Positions 25,845-34,363 of a DNA stretch of 64,000 nucleotides are shown here, one piece after another. Under the pieces are notes generated by a model. It ran no database searches. It was given only the letters and a program-made list of their open reading frames with translations, and had not been told where the DNA came from. Origin of the DNA: Limnothrix sp. FACHB-406 (GTDB taxonomy: Bacteria; Cyanobacteriota; Cyanobacteriia; CACIAM-69d); the NCBI RefSeq assembly GCF_014698235.1, contig NZ_JACJSP010000008.1:1-64000 (forward strand), read 5' to 3'. The position numbers were made by a program, and so were the translations under genes. Every line of letters starts with the position of its first letter. Position 1 is the stretch's first letter.

Positions 25845-26033
25845 CTATTGGGGTTTGCATTTACCCGCACGAATCAGCCCCACGCGCTTGGCGATCGCCT
25901 CCGCCAGCTCACCATAGGGGCCCCACCGATCGCCCGTTGGATGGGGATTGGGCAAATCGGCCAGGCGATCGCTCGGGACAATTTCGCAGCGATCGTCTGC
26001 ACAGCGCACAATATAGAATCCCGGGACTTCCAT
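25845..26033 (-). CDS. Small conserved cyanobacterial protein
   Basis: The protein has 62 residues from ATG 26033, which has AAGG five bases upstream; the frame also opens at a TTG four codons earlier. It reads MEVPGFYIVRCADDRCEIVP and ends WGPYGELAEAIAKRVGLIRA then GKCKPQ. This matches in style a small protein family widespread in cyanobacteria that databases often mislabel as DDE-transposase related. It has two or three cysteines and no membrane segment. No function is known. Confidence 0.7.
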   Translation of the reverse strand: MEVPGFYIVRCADDRCEIVPSDRLADLPNPHPTGDRWGPYGELAEAIAKRVGLIRAGKCKPQ

Positions 26034-26074
26034 CAACGCCTTCAATCTGTTGATTAACCCTAATTACCGAAGTT

Positions 26075-26150
26075 GCCGATCAACCAATTAATTAATCAAT
26101 CACCCAATTAATTAATCAACCAGCCAATTAATTAATTAATTACCCAATTG
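26075..26150. repeat. AT-rich AATTAATTAATC-type repeat
   Basis: Three loose copies of CCAATTAATTAATYA lie in the spacer upstream of the small gene and downstream of the ctp gene. Confidence 0.75.
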
Positions 26151-26213
26151 AGCAATCACCGAGCCGATCGCCCGTTGATGAACAGCAGCTTGCTTCCTCA
26201 AAGATCTAATCAG

Positions 26214-27524
26214 CTATCGGGGAGCAGTCGCAGCACTGGCTCCAGCATTTTCACCGTCCTTCAGCTTGGCAATTTCCCCTTGCAATACTTCCAAAGCCTT
26301 CGCGTATTGGGCATCTTCTAGCGTGCCAATTTTGTCGCGGTTTTCACTCAGAAACTCCCGTTGTTGATCGGTCAATTCCACCTTGATATCGGGATCGATC
26401 CCGTGTTTGTTGATGTCGCGACCGCTGGGAGTCAAATATTTAGCCACCGTCACCGCCATTCCGGAACCATCGCCCAGGTTCCGAACTGACTGCACCAACC
26501 CTTTCCCAAAGGTTTTTGTACCAATCAAAACGGCGCGTTGATTGTCCTGCAAAGCTCCAGACAGAATTTCACTGGCACTGGCAGACCCCCCATCCACCAA
26601 AACCACGAGGGGTTTGTTCGTGAGGGCGGTGCGGTTGGCCTGTTGGCGATCGGTCTCGCCGTTGCGATCGACCGTAGACACGATCGCCCCCTCATTCATC
26701 CACATCCGCGCGATGTCAATGCTGGCATACAGCAAGCCGCCGGGATTGGAGCGTAAATCCAACACATAGCCAGAAACGTTTTGGGATTCTAGCTTTTGGA
26801 TGGCTTCGCGCATTTCCGTGGCGGCGTTGGCGCTGAATTGGGTCAGGCGAATGTAGCCGATCGGGGCTGTGCCGTCCTTGGGCCGCTCGCTGAAACTCAC
26901 CGGATGCAGCTCAATACGGGCCCGCTCGATCGTGTAAGTCATGGTGCGATCGCCCCGTTGCAGGGTCAACACCACCGTGGTTCCCACCGGGCCGCGAATC
27001 AGCTTCACGGCTTGGTTAATATCCATCCCCTTGGTGGATTTGCCGTCAATGCTCAGGATTTTATCCTTCGACAAAATGCCCGCCTTGGCCGCCGGGGAGC
27101 CATCGATCGGGGAAACAACGACCAATTCCTTGGTTTTCTTGTCTTCACCCAACTGCAATCCCACCCCCGTCAGTTCACCGGAGGTGTCGATTTGCATGTT
27201 GCGGAATTCATCGGGATCCATGAAGCGAGTGTAAGGATCGCCGAGTTTTTCCAGCATTTCCCGAATCGCTTTGTAGGCCGCTTCGGGTTGGGTATAGTCG
27301 CGGTTCAAATAATCTTGGCGCACCGCTTGCCAGTCCACCTGGTTGAAGGTGCCATCCACATAGAGCCGATCGACAATTTGCCAAACCTCGTCGATCACTT
27401 CCTTCGGGTTTTCTTGGAAGAAAGCATGACCTTGCGAAAGGTGAATGCCCGCGCCTGTCAGAGTCACAGCAGCCACCGTTGTGGCCGCCGCACCTAAAAC
27501 GAGCTTGCTATTCGCGATCGGCAT
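26214..27524 (-). CDS. Carboxyl-terminal processing protease, S41 family
   Basis: The protein has 436 residues. An N-terminal hydrophobic segment (about 8-30) is a signal peptide or anchor. A PDZ domain is at about 105-190 (GVGLQLGEDKKTKELVVVSP) and the S41 protease core at 195-390 with the catalytic serine in GGSASASEI and the lysine in TFGKGLVQ. CtpA of this group removes the C-terminal extension of precursor D1 in photosystem II; CtpB and CtpC paralogues have other envelope substrates. Which paralogue this is cannot be fixed without a tree. The C-terminus is a coiled, charged segment. Confidence 0.93.
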   Translation of the reverse strand: MPIANSKLVLGAAATTVAAVTLTGAGIHLSQGHAFFQENPKEVIDEVWQIVDRLYVDGTFNQVDWQAVRQDYLNRDYTQPEAAYKAIREMLEKLGDPYTRFMDPDEFRNMQIDTSGELTGVGLQLGEDKKTKELVVVSPIDGSPAAKAGILSKDKILSIDGKSTKGMDINQAVKLIRGPVGTTVVLTLQRGDRTMTYTIERARIELHPVSFSERPKDGTAPIGYIRLTQFSANAATEMREAIQKLESQNVSGYVLDLRSNPGGLLYASIDIARMWMNEGAIVSTVDRNGETDRQQANRTALTNKPLVVLVDGGSASASEILSGALQDNQRAVLIGTKTFGKGLVQSVRNLGDGSGMAVTVAKYLTPSGRDINKHGIDPDIKVELTDQQREFLSENRDKIGTLEDAQYAKALEVLQGEIAKLKDGENAGASAATAPR

Positions 27525-27600
27525 AAGGCTCTAGTTCATCATTCGCGCGTCTCATTCTCATCATAGTGTTTTGCCGGGGCGATGGCGATTGGCAAGGCAA

Positions 27601-29355
27601 TTAGGACATCACTTGATTGAACAGGCTGCCCAGGGCGATCGCTTGGGCCCGGGGCATTTGGCCATAGCTGAATCGGTAGGGAATTTTTGACCCCAACAGC
27701 GGCCGCATGGTTTCTAGCAGGTAAGGACTGCCGTATAAAATCACGCCCGCTAATTGGTGGGATTCTTGAAGGGCTTTCAGCCAAGCGATCGCCCCTTGGG
27801 TGAGGTTGGCGCTGCCTCGGAAGGGATTGCCCCGGGCAAAAATTTGCAAAAGGGTGGGTTGCTGGGCCGCCAGGGAACCGATCGCCCCGAAGTCCACCGG
27901 GCTGTAGCTGTCCACAATTTGCAGTTGCCCGATGCCCCACTGGCGCGGCCAGGCGATCGCTGGGACAAATTGCCCCAGGAAGTCACTGGCGATCGCGTCA
28001 TCCACCACAATCAAATTGCGGGCGATCGGGCGCTGGGTTGGCGTATCGGCCGGGGAGTCGATCGCCGCTTCGGGGGTCAGCTCCGCCAAAGTGCCCAAAT
28101 TTTCCAAGGCTTCCTGGGCCAAGGTGCGATCGGACGTTTCGGGTGTCTCGGGCGATCGGGGCAGGGCCAACACCCCATTACCGCCGCCCAAACTGCCCTC
28201 CAAAATGGCCGTCACGGTGGCTTGGTGCTGAGGCTGGCCCAGTTGTCCCCGCAGGTCGATCGCGCTGGGGGGAGCATCGGCCGCCTGTCGATCGGCCGCC
28301 TGAAAAACCTTGCCCTTGGCTTGCCAAATCCGCGCCACCGATTCCCGAATCCGCTCCGGGGAAATGCGTCCCGCCTCCACAGCCTGGGCCACGGCCTCGA
28401 TCGCCCCCGGGGGATCCACCGGCATCAACAAAATATCGGCCCCCGCTTCCACGGCCATCACGGGCGCTTCGTTGGCCCCATAGTGCCGAGCGATCGCCCC
28501 CATCACCAGCGCATCGGTCACAATTAGCCCCCCAAAGCCCAAGTCTTGCCGCAGCAACTGGGTCAAAATCGATCGCGACAGGGTGGCGGGCAGTTGGGCA
28601 TCAAGGGCGGGAATTTGCAAATGGGCACTCATCACCGCATCCACACCGGCCTTGATCGCCGCCCTAAAGGGAGGCAGCTCGATCGCGTTCAATCGTGGGC
28701 GATCGTGGGGAATCACCGGCAGAGACAAATGGGAATCGATCGCCGTGTCGCCATGGCCGGGAAAATGCTTGGCCGCCGTCAAAATCGGGAATTGGTGGGC
28801 CCCGGCGATGAAGGCCGCGGCCAGTTGCCCGACCAATTGCGGATCGTCCCCAAACGATCGCACATTAATCACCGGATTAGCGGGGTTGTTATTCACATCC
28901 ACCACCGGCCCCAGCAACCAATTCAGCCCGATCGCTTGGGCTTCCGCTGCCGTCATGGCTCCCAAGTTGTGGGCCAAGGTCAGCGCTTGGGGTAAGTCCT
29001 GCTGTGCCAACGCGCCGAGGGCCATCAGGGGCGGCCCTTGGGTGGCTCCCCCAAACCGCTGCCCCACGCCCTCTTCAATATCCGCCGCAATCAGCAGAGG
29101 CACGGGGGCCCACCGTTGAAACTCATGGGTGCGCAGCGCCACCTCGGCCGCGCCCCCACCCAGCAGAATCACGCCCCCCACGCCCAACCCCTGGATCCAA
29201 GATTCCAGCACCGAGGCGATCGGCTCCCAAGCGGGATAGCGAATTTGGGCATCAAACAGAAAGCCCGAAGCCCGCACAACAACCATTTGGGCAATCTGTT
29301 GGCGCAGGGTCAGGCGATCGAGGTCAGGCAAGGGGAACGGGGCCGAAACAGTCAT
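27601..29355 (-). CDS. Glycoside hydrolase family 3, NagZ-like
   Basis: The protein has 584 residues from ATG 29355. The GH3 TIM barrel has the NagZ-type motif AAKHFPGHGDTAIDSHLSLP (about 200), whose His-Asp pair in the loop acts as acid/base in NagZ, and the nucleophile aspartate in GGLIVTDALVMGAI (about 275). A second alpha/beta domain of about 230 residues follows, which single-domain NagZ proteins lack. It probably releases N-acetylglucosamine from muropeptides in wall recycling. It has no signal peptide. It is near a lysozyme-like gene on the same strand, which supports wall metabolism. Confidence 0.9.
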   Translation of the reverse strand: MTVSAPFPLPDLDRLTLRQQIAQMVVVRASGFLFDAQIRYPAWEPIASVLESWIQGLGVGGVILLGGGAAEVALRTHEFQRWAPVPLLIAADIEEGVGQRFGGATQGPPLMALGALAQQDLPQALTLAHNLGAMTAAEAQAIGLNWLLGPVVDVNNNPANPVINVRSFGDDPQLVGQLAAAFIAGAHQFPILTAAKHFPGHGDTAIDSHLSLPVIPHDRPRLNAIELPPFRAAIKAGVDAVMSAHLQIPALDAQLPATLSRSILTQLLRQDLGFGGLIVTDALVMGAIARHYGANEAPVMAVEAGADILLMPVDPPGAIEAVAQAVEAGRISPERIRESVARIWQAKGKVFQAADRQAADAPPSAIDLRGQLGQPQHQATVTAILEGSLGGGNGVLALPRSPETPETSDRTLAQEALENLGTLAELTPEAAIDSPADTPTQRPIARNLIVVDDAIASDFLGQFVPAIAWPRQWGIGQLQIVDSYSPVDFGAIGSLAAQQPTLLQIFARGNPFRGSANLTQGAIAWLKALQESHQLAGVILYGSPYLLETMRPLLGSKIPYRFSYGQMPRAQAIALGSLFNQVMS

Positions 29356-29470
29356 GGCAGCAACTCTAGGCAACTTCTCGCGATTCCTGGTGGAACCATA
29401 ACCAACAACGGGACTCTACGGCGAAATTCCTGATTGCCACGATCGTTAACAAACCCGACTTAACCGCCTC

Positions 29471-30052
29471 TCAAGGCAGGTCGATCGCCCCCATAGCCTC
29501 AAGGGCTTTCCACAACACCGCCACCCCCACTTGTTCCGATACCGCTTGGGGATCGAACTTGCCATCGGCCACGTATTTTCCCGCTTGATAGTGATTGCTC
29601 CCGCTCCACAGATAGGGCGTGAGCACCGTGGGGCGATAGAGCCGATAGCCAAAGCCGTTGAACCGTTCGGCTCGCCACAGCCAAGCCCCCAAGGAACGAT
29701 CCTTCACGCGCGGGCCGTCAAACTCCTTGAGGGTGAGGGCATCGATCGCGCTGTCTTCCCAAGTTTTGAAGGGGCCCCGCCCGATCGGCTCGATCGTGGT
29801 GCGCTGGCTGAGGGGTTGCCCGTTGTGTAAATGGCAGCGAAAGTCACAGGTGGACTCTAGGTTGTGAATCGCCGCCACAAACCACCAGGGCACTTGGATC
29901 GCAGTCTCAATGGCCCCATAGCGCGATCGAAACTTCAAAGCGCGATCGGCTGCTTGCTTGGCCCTGGCTTGCCAGTTGGAGCGGATTTGGCAAGTTTCCC
30001 AGAGGCGATCGTATTCAGGCTTGAGATCCGGAAGGCGGGTGGAGGAAACCAT
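29471..30052 (-). CDS. Lysozyme-family protein
   Basis: The protein has 193 residues. Features are IQVPWWFVAAIHNLESTCDF with a probable catalytic glutamate after HNL, the H-L-H-N-G-Q-P-L segment, then GRGPFKTWEDSAIDAL, RFNGFGYR and PYLWSGSNHYQAGKYVADGK. These are typical of the COG5526-type lysozyme/peptidoglycan-binding family found in phages and bacteria. No signal peptide is visible, so how it reaches the wall is unclear. It precedes the NagZ-like gene by 115 bp on the same strand. Confidence 0.78.
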   Translation of the reverse strand: MVSSTRLPDLKPEYDRLWETCQIRSNWQARAKQAADRALKFRSRYGAIETAIQVPWWFVAAIHNLESTCDFRCHLHNGQPLSQRTTIEPIGRGPFKTWEDSAIDALTLKEFDGPRVKDRSLGAWLWRAERFNGFGYRLYRPTVLTPYLWSGSNHYQAGKYVADGKFDPQAVSEQVGVAVLWKALEAMGAIDLP

Positions 30053-30184
30053 CGCGAGGACAACGACAGGCGTTGCAATCTCTCTGCTAAGTCCACGATA
30101 ACGCTGGACGGAGATGAGGGCGCTGGGTTGGGGGAAATTGTTAATGCTGTTTGAGCGTATTGAGCGTATTGTCTGAGCGTACCG

Positions 30185-30210
30185 ATTGATTACGGCAATT
30201 GATCACGGCA
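30185..30210. repeat. 13-bp tandem duplicate beside the IS element
   Basis: ATTGATTACGGCA (30185-30197) is followed by ATTGATCACGGCA (30198-30210). It directly precedes the left target duplication of the insertion sequence. GAGCGTATT is also doubled just upstream. Confidence 0.85.
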
Positions 30211-30213
30211 TTA

Positions 30214-31146
30214 GAGCTAATTTATAAAGAGAAGCTAAAGCAGACTTGGTAGCTCTAAATCCGGTTTTAGGCTAGACCTAACCGAAGCATCACCCAGCTC
30301 ATGAGTCGTCTCCCGGTCATTGCCAATCCTACCCGCAAAGCCTATCCCAGTGATTTGAGCGATGATGAGTGGGTGCTCCTTCAGCCGCTGCTGCCCGCTC
30401 CTAAAGGCTTTGGACATCCGATAGAAGTTGATTTCCGAGAAATCCTCAATGGCATCTTTTACGTCCAGCGCACTGGCTGCCAGTGGGAAATGCTGCCCCA
30501 CGATTTACCCCCTTACAGCACGGTCTACCATTACTTCCAGAAATGGCAACGAAAAGGAATTTGGCAGCAAATGCATGACCAGATTCGAGAGCAACTGCGG
30601 AACAAATTAGGTCGTTCAGAGCAATCTAGTGTCAGTATCGGTGACTCTCAGTCGGTGAAAACCACGGAAAAAAGGGGGTGGTCTACGGCTTCGATGGTGG
30701 CAAAAAGGTTAAGGGACGTAAACGCCACATTATCGTTGACTCGCAAGGGTTCCTAATGGGGGTGTTGGTGACTGAAGCGAATGCTTCTGAGCGACTGGGA
30801 GCAATTGTGGTGTTAGAGGAAGTGAAAGAGAAGCTATCTCGGCTAGAGGTGATTTGGGTTGATCAGGGGTATTCCGGGAAAAAGTTTGCGGATGCTGTGA
30901 AGCGTGTGTGTGGCGAGAGTGTGCGAGTGGAGGTGATCAGCCGAATCGGTAAAGGGTTTGAGAGGTTGCCCAAGCGGTGGATTGTCGAGCGGACGTTTGG
31001 CTGGCTGAACCGATTCCGTCGATTGAGCAAGGATTATGAGTTGTATTCGGAGACGAGCGAAGGGATGATCTACGGCTGCTTAATGCATTTGATGGTGAAA
31101 CGATTAGCGGGGATGGCTGATTGATATTGTCTTTATAAATCAGCTC
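30214..31146 (+). mobile_element. Complete IS5-family element, IS427-like
   Basis: It is 933 bp long. The terminal inverted repeats are GAGCTAATTTATAAAGA (30214-30230) and the complement of GAGCTGATTTATAAAGA (31130-31146), 16 of 17 matching. The target duplication is TTA at 30211-30213 and 31147-31149, which fits the TNA duplications of the IS427 group. It carries one transposase in two overlapping frames. Both ends are intact, so the element looks recent and possibly active. Confidence 0.92.
30301..31124 (+). CDS. IS5-family transposase in two frames (-1 frameshift)
   Basis: The first frame (30301-30756) starts MSRLPVIANPTRKAYPSDLS and holds the DUF4096-type N-terminus (LSDDEWVLLQPLLP) and the first catalytic aspartate, IGDSQSVKT. 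The second frame (open from about 30678 to 31124) continues VYGFDGGKKVKGRKRHIIVD with the second aspartate (WVDQGYSG) and the glutamate region (RWIVERTFGWLNRFRRL). They join near a run of six A and five G at 30668-30678. The shift needed is -1. Programmed frameshifting at such runs is known in IS427-like elements, so this is likely a working gene and not a pseudogene, though a simple mutation is not excluded. Confidence 0.9.
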
Positions 31147-31902
31147 TTAGCGATCGGCCCGGGAACGATCGGGCAACTCCTGTTCCTGGGCCAGGGCCCG
31201 AATGGCCGCCCATTCCCGATCGCTCAAGGGCTGTTCCTCCAGCTCGATCGAGAAAGTATCCCGAGCGGCCTGGGTCAGGGTCGCCACCAGGTGCGATCGG
31301 GACAGGGGCGGCAACCGGGGTTCCAGCGGCTCCGTGCCAAAGATCTGGCCATGGAGCGATCGGTTGGGATGCAGGGCGATCGAACCATGTTGCAACACCG
31401 CCGCGCCTTGCAAATATTGAGCGCTGCCGATTAACTTTTCGCCGCCGTCAGCCAGCACCAAATCCGCATCGGTGGCCAGCGCAAAACAGTTGGCTTGGTT
31501 ACGCAAACCGACCGATCGCCCCTCGCCAAACCGCAACTCCACCCCCAGAGCCTGCCAACCCGCAATCAAAAATCGACAAATGCGGCAATAGGCATCCCGA
31601 CGGCTGCCGAACTGGGAGCCAATGACCGCATAGGTGAGATCATCCCCATGGAGCACGGCCCGGCCACCCGTGGGCCGCCGCACCAGAGGAATCGGGCGAT
31701 CGGCCCATTGCAACTGTTCCCAAGCGGCCGGGTAACGCCGTTGATGGAACCCCAGAGAAATGGTGGGTTCCGACCAGGTATAAAACCGCAGAACCGGCGG
31801 GCCCGCTGCTTGAACATGCTGCTCAAACAACCAGCGATCGATCGCCATTTGCACCGCGCCGGATTCGTTCAAGGTTGGGATCAGTCGCCAGCGATCGCCC
31901 AT
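31147..31902 (-). CDS. Lipoate/biotin protein ligase family
   Basis: The protein has 251 residues. The LplA/BPL fold is seen in LRFYTWSEPTISLGFHQRR (about 38), RRPTGGRAVLHGDDLTYAVI (about 75, the substrate and ATP loop) and the lysine-containing EKLIGSAQYLQGAAVLQHGS (about 155). It attaches lipoate (or octanoate) to E2 or GcvH domains. In cyanobacteria such proteins are conserved next to lipB-like functions. Its TAA stop lies exactly in the TTA target duplication of the IS element. Because the duplication restores the same bases, the protein length is unchanged. Confidence 0.88.
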   Translation of the reverse strand: MGDRWRLIPTLNESGAVQMAIDRWLFEQHVQAAGPPVLRFYTWSEPTISLGFHQRRYPAAWEQLQWADRPIPLVRRPTGGRAVLHGDDLTYAVIGSQFGSRRDAYCRICRFLIAGWQALGVELRFGEGRSVGLRNQANCFALATDADLVLADGGEKLIGSAQYLQGAAVLQHGSIALHPNRSLHGQIFGTEPLEPRLPPLSRSHLVATLTQAARDTFSIELEEQPLSDREWAAIRALAQEQELPDRSRADR

Positions 31903-31976
31903 GGCCTCAATTGGTGAATAGCCTCAATTTGTGGATATATCAATCGCGGCCCCGCAACTCGCCAGCAAAAGCCGCT

Positions 31977-32426
31977 TTAACCAAATTCCGCTTGCAGTGC
32001 TTCGTCATTGTCATCGGCGATCGAAGCCACCAGCGTGATCGATCGGGAAATTTCCCCCGGCGACAGTTCCGCCACCGTGCGGGTTGTGGTCACCACCACG
32101 GAATTCTCCGCGATCGCGTAGCGGGCCTCAAAGGTGCTCAACCAATTAGCCGCCATCAGTTTTTTCAGCAACCCGGCCTCATCCTTCACCGGCAGATTCA
32201 ACACCGATGACCACACCGTCAAAGTGTCATCGTCGGTTTCGCCCGTCAGTTGCACATAGACCTCCACCGAGCCGTATTGAAACCGCCAAAGGGACGATCC
32301 GCCGCTGCGATTAACCATGGCGCTGTTTTCTGTGGCCAAGCTGGAGATCACCGTTTCGATCGTCTCGATCGCGCTGGTGGGCCCTTCTGCTACGTCCAAC
32401 AAAGCTTCTTCCGCCGCCGTTGTCAT
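31977..32426 (-). CDS. YbjN-domain protein
   Basis: A 149-residue soluble protein. The segment around 20-130 fits the YbjN/T3SS-chaperone-like fold: SAIETIETVISSLATENSAM, a W-R-F-Q-Y-G strand, then LTVWSSVLNLPVKDEAGLLK and NWLSTFEARYAIAENSVVV. Such proteins are common in cyanobacteria and regulate or chaperone unknown partners. It is followed downstream by the lipoate ligase on the same strand, with a 74-bp gap. Upstream lies a spacer with the doubled CTGATACTGAATGT. Confidence 0.82.
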   Translation of the reverse strand: MTTAAEEALLDVAEGPTSAIETIETVISSLATENSAMVNRSGGSSLWRFQYGSVEVYVQLTGETDDDTLTVWSSVLNLPVKDEAGLLKKLMAANWLSTFEARYAIAENSVVVTTTRTVAELSPGEISRSITLVASIADDNDEALQAEFG

Positions 32427-32565
32427 AGATCTAAGTCAAGTGTTGAGTCAGGTTAGCGGGCTGGAGGGGATTTCGCCCCGCAGGAGCCGAGCAACTGGCC
32501 ACAGGCCAGCCGCCCGATCGCCCCATGCCCACCCCATCCAGTGTGGTCGCAACGTTCGATCGATG

Positions 32566-32640
32566 CAACTGATACTGAATGTCTGATACTGAATGTCTAT
32601 TGCTGAGCGTCTGTTGCTGAACCTCTATTGCTGGATATTC
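32566..32640. repeat. Short tandem repeats between two genes
   Basis: CTGATACTGAATGT occurs twice in a row near 32568-32595. It is followed by two related CTRTTGCTGARC units. The array lies just downstream of the methyltransferase gene. Confidence 0.75.
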
Positions 32641-32646
32641 GGGATC

Positions 32647-33774
32647 TTAATTTTCAGGATTTTCAGGGCGATCGCTCGGCTTCCGGGCCACCCAATATTT
32701 GCTCAAGAAATGGGTTGAGGTTTCCACCTGCTCAAACCCGGCCTTGTCCAAATAGGCCACCAAATCATCCGTGATGTAGTGGCGATAGAACGGTTCATGG
32801 AACGCCGCCGGGAACCCTGCCAACACCGGCTCCAACTCCGGCGCATCGGCCGCCTGAATTGAATCGCACAGCACCACCGTGCCCCCCGGCTTCGTCACCC
32901 GGAACAGCTCTTGGATCACCTGGGCACGCACCGGCCCCGGCAACTCGTGGAACAGGAATGTGCTGGTGGTGACGTGAAAATAATCATCCACATAGGGCAG
33001 CGCTTCCCCTTGACCCTGGGCGAGTTGGGGCAGCTCACCGGGCTGTTGCGACAACATTTGATTCGCCTTGCGCAGATAGGCCGGCGACAGATCCAGCCCA
33101 AACAGCGCCGCCTTGGGCAGAATCGATCGAATGAATCTCAGGGTGCGCCCCGTCCCGCAGGCCACATCCAACACCCGCAGATCGCGCCCCGTCACTTCTG
33201 GGAAAGCGCTTGCCCCCTGGGCGATCGGGGCCAACACCCGCCGCCGCATCGCATCCGCCGTCCCGTTAAACAGCAATTCCACCTGCAAATCGTACAAATT
33301 CGCAGACCAATCGCTCAGATAGCCATCGGTTTGGTAGTGGAAATTTTGTAGGTAATACTTCGGATAACCGTTGGTGTCGATCGAGGGCGAAAACTCCTGA
33401 AAGCGCTTTTCCGACAGGCGCATCCAAGTTTGGAACCCATCCCAAATCACCAACGGATAGAACTTCAGGAACTCATCCCAAGCATTTTCAAACACCAACT
33501 CAGGCCCATAAACCCCCCGCTCCACATCCTGCCAATCGGTTTCCAGCAGCGTTTGCATCCGGCGCTGCAACAACTGGAACACCTCCGGGGGCAGGCTTTG
33601 ATTTCGTTGGGGCAGGGGTTTGATCGCATTCAAAACCCGCGTGTTCATTTGCTTGTGGGCCAAGCTAAAAGCTCCCTTGCCCTGCTGAAACGTCTGATAG
33701 GCCAGCTTCAGCAGGTCATTAGGATTCGGCAGCGGAAAAGGTTGCTGTGGGCGGCGATCGGTGGTGGCAGTCAT
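32647..33774 (-). CDS. SAM-dependent methyltransferase
   Basis: The protein has 375 residues. The first 150 are helical and aromatic-rich and not recognised. The class I methyltransferase core starts near 195: RDLRVLDVACGTGRTLRFIR (motif I), then LFGLDLSPAYLRKA, the EALPYVDDYFHVTTSTFLFH post-II strand and VTKPGGTVVLCDS (motif III). It resembles UbiE/cyanobacterial methyltransferases annotated as acting on quinones or sterol-like lipids. The substrate cannot be told from sequence. It is transcribed alone, away from xisHI. Confidence 0.85.
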   Translation of the reverse strand: MTATTDRRPQQPFPLPNPNDLLKLAYQTFQQGKGAFSLAHKQMNTRVLNAIKPLPQRNQSLPPEVFQLLQRRMQTLLETDWQDVERGVYGPELVFENAWDEFLKFYPLVIWDGFQTWMRLSEKRFQEFSPSIDTNGYPKYYLQNFHYQTDGYLSDWSANLYDLQVELLFNGTADAMRRRVLAPIAQGASAFPEVTGRDLRVLDVACGTGRTLRFIRSILPKAALFGLDLSPAYLRKANQMLSQQPGELPQLAQGQGEALPYVDDYFHVTTSTFLFHELPGPVRAQVIQELFRVTKPGGTVVLCDSIQAADAPELEPVLAGFPAAFHEPFYRHYITDDLVAYLDKAGFEQVETSTHFLSKYWVARKPSDRPENPEN

Positions 33775-33994
33775 GGCAATGGGAAATTTTGAAGGGCGAT
33801 CGACCCGAGACCGGGAATGCGTCGATCGCTTGGATTATTAAGGGGCAAGTCCCCGGCGAAAACCAAACCCCGATGGCAATTGGGGCGGTCTTGAGGGTCT
33901 ATTGTAACGAAAACTTTACGATCAATCGGGCGATCGGGCAGCGAGGAAGCCTTCTGGCATGGTTTCCTACCGGAAGGCATCAACCCATCAACCT

Positions 33995-34363
33995 CTAACC
34001 TAGGGCAAATTCGGTGAAGGGGCGGATGCTGGGGGGATGGTAGCCCAGCACCAAATCTTCCTTGGGCACACCGCGATCGAGCAGTTGTTGCACGATTTCG
34101 ATTTCCGTGCCGTTGTATTGAACCCAAATTTTGGCATCCTCTGGGCTGCTGCTTTTGATGTCGATGTGCATGATCAGGCCATAGTCGCGTCGCTTGGTTG
34201 TCCAACCGTCAATGACGACGGCATAGCGATCGTTGACTTCATCAAAGATGGGGTTAACGGCGATCGCCCTGGCTTCGGGACGAATGGAAGCGTTGCGACG
34301 AAATTCGCAAAAATCGTTCAGCACTTCTTTGACGTATTGCCGATAGGTCGCTAGTTTTTCCAT
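33995..34363 (-). CDS. xisI: XisI-like fdxN excision controlling factor
   Basis: The protein has 122 residues. It reads MEKLATYRQYVKEVLNDFCE, with YAVVIDGWTTKRRDYGLIMH and IWVQYNGTEIEIVQQLLDRG, ending in the family motif VPKEDLVLGYHPPSIRPFTEFA. XisI was first described as required for excision of the fdxN element in heterocysts of Anabaena. Homologues are abundant in cyanobacteria with no heterocysts, and the true activity is unclear. It overlaps xisH by 13 bp, so both are translated from one message. Confidence 0.92.
   Translation of the reverse strand: MEKLATYRQYVKEVLNDFCEFRRNASIRPEARAIAVNPIFDEVNDRYAVVIDGWTTKRRDYGLIMHIDIKSSSPEDAKIWVQYNGTEIEIVQQLLDRGVPKEDLVLGYHPPSIRPFTEFALG

Noticed and set aside
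30301..31124. Transposase as a pseudogene broken by a frameshift
   Set aside because: The -1 overlap lies at a slippery run and both IS ends and the target duplication are intact, so programmed frameshifting is the better reading.
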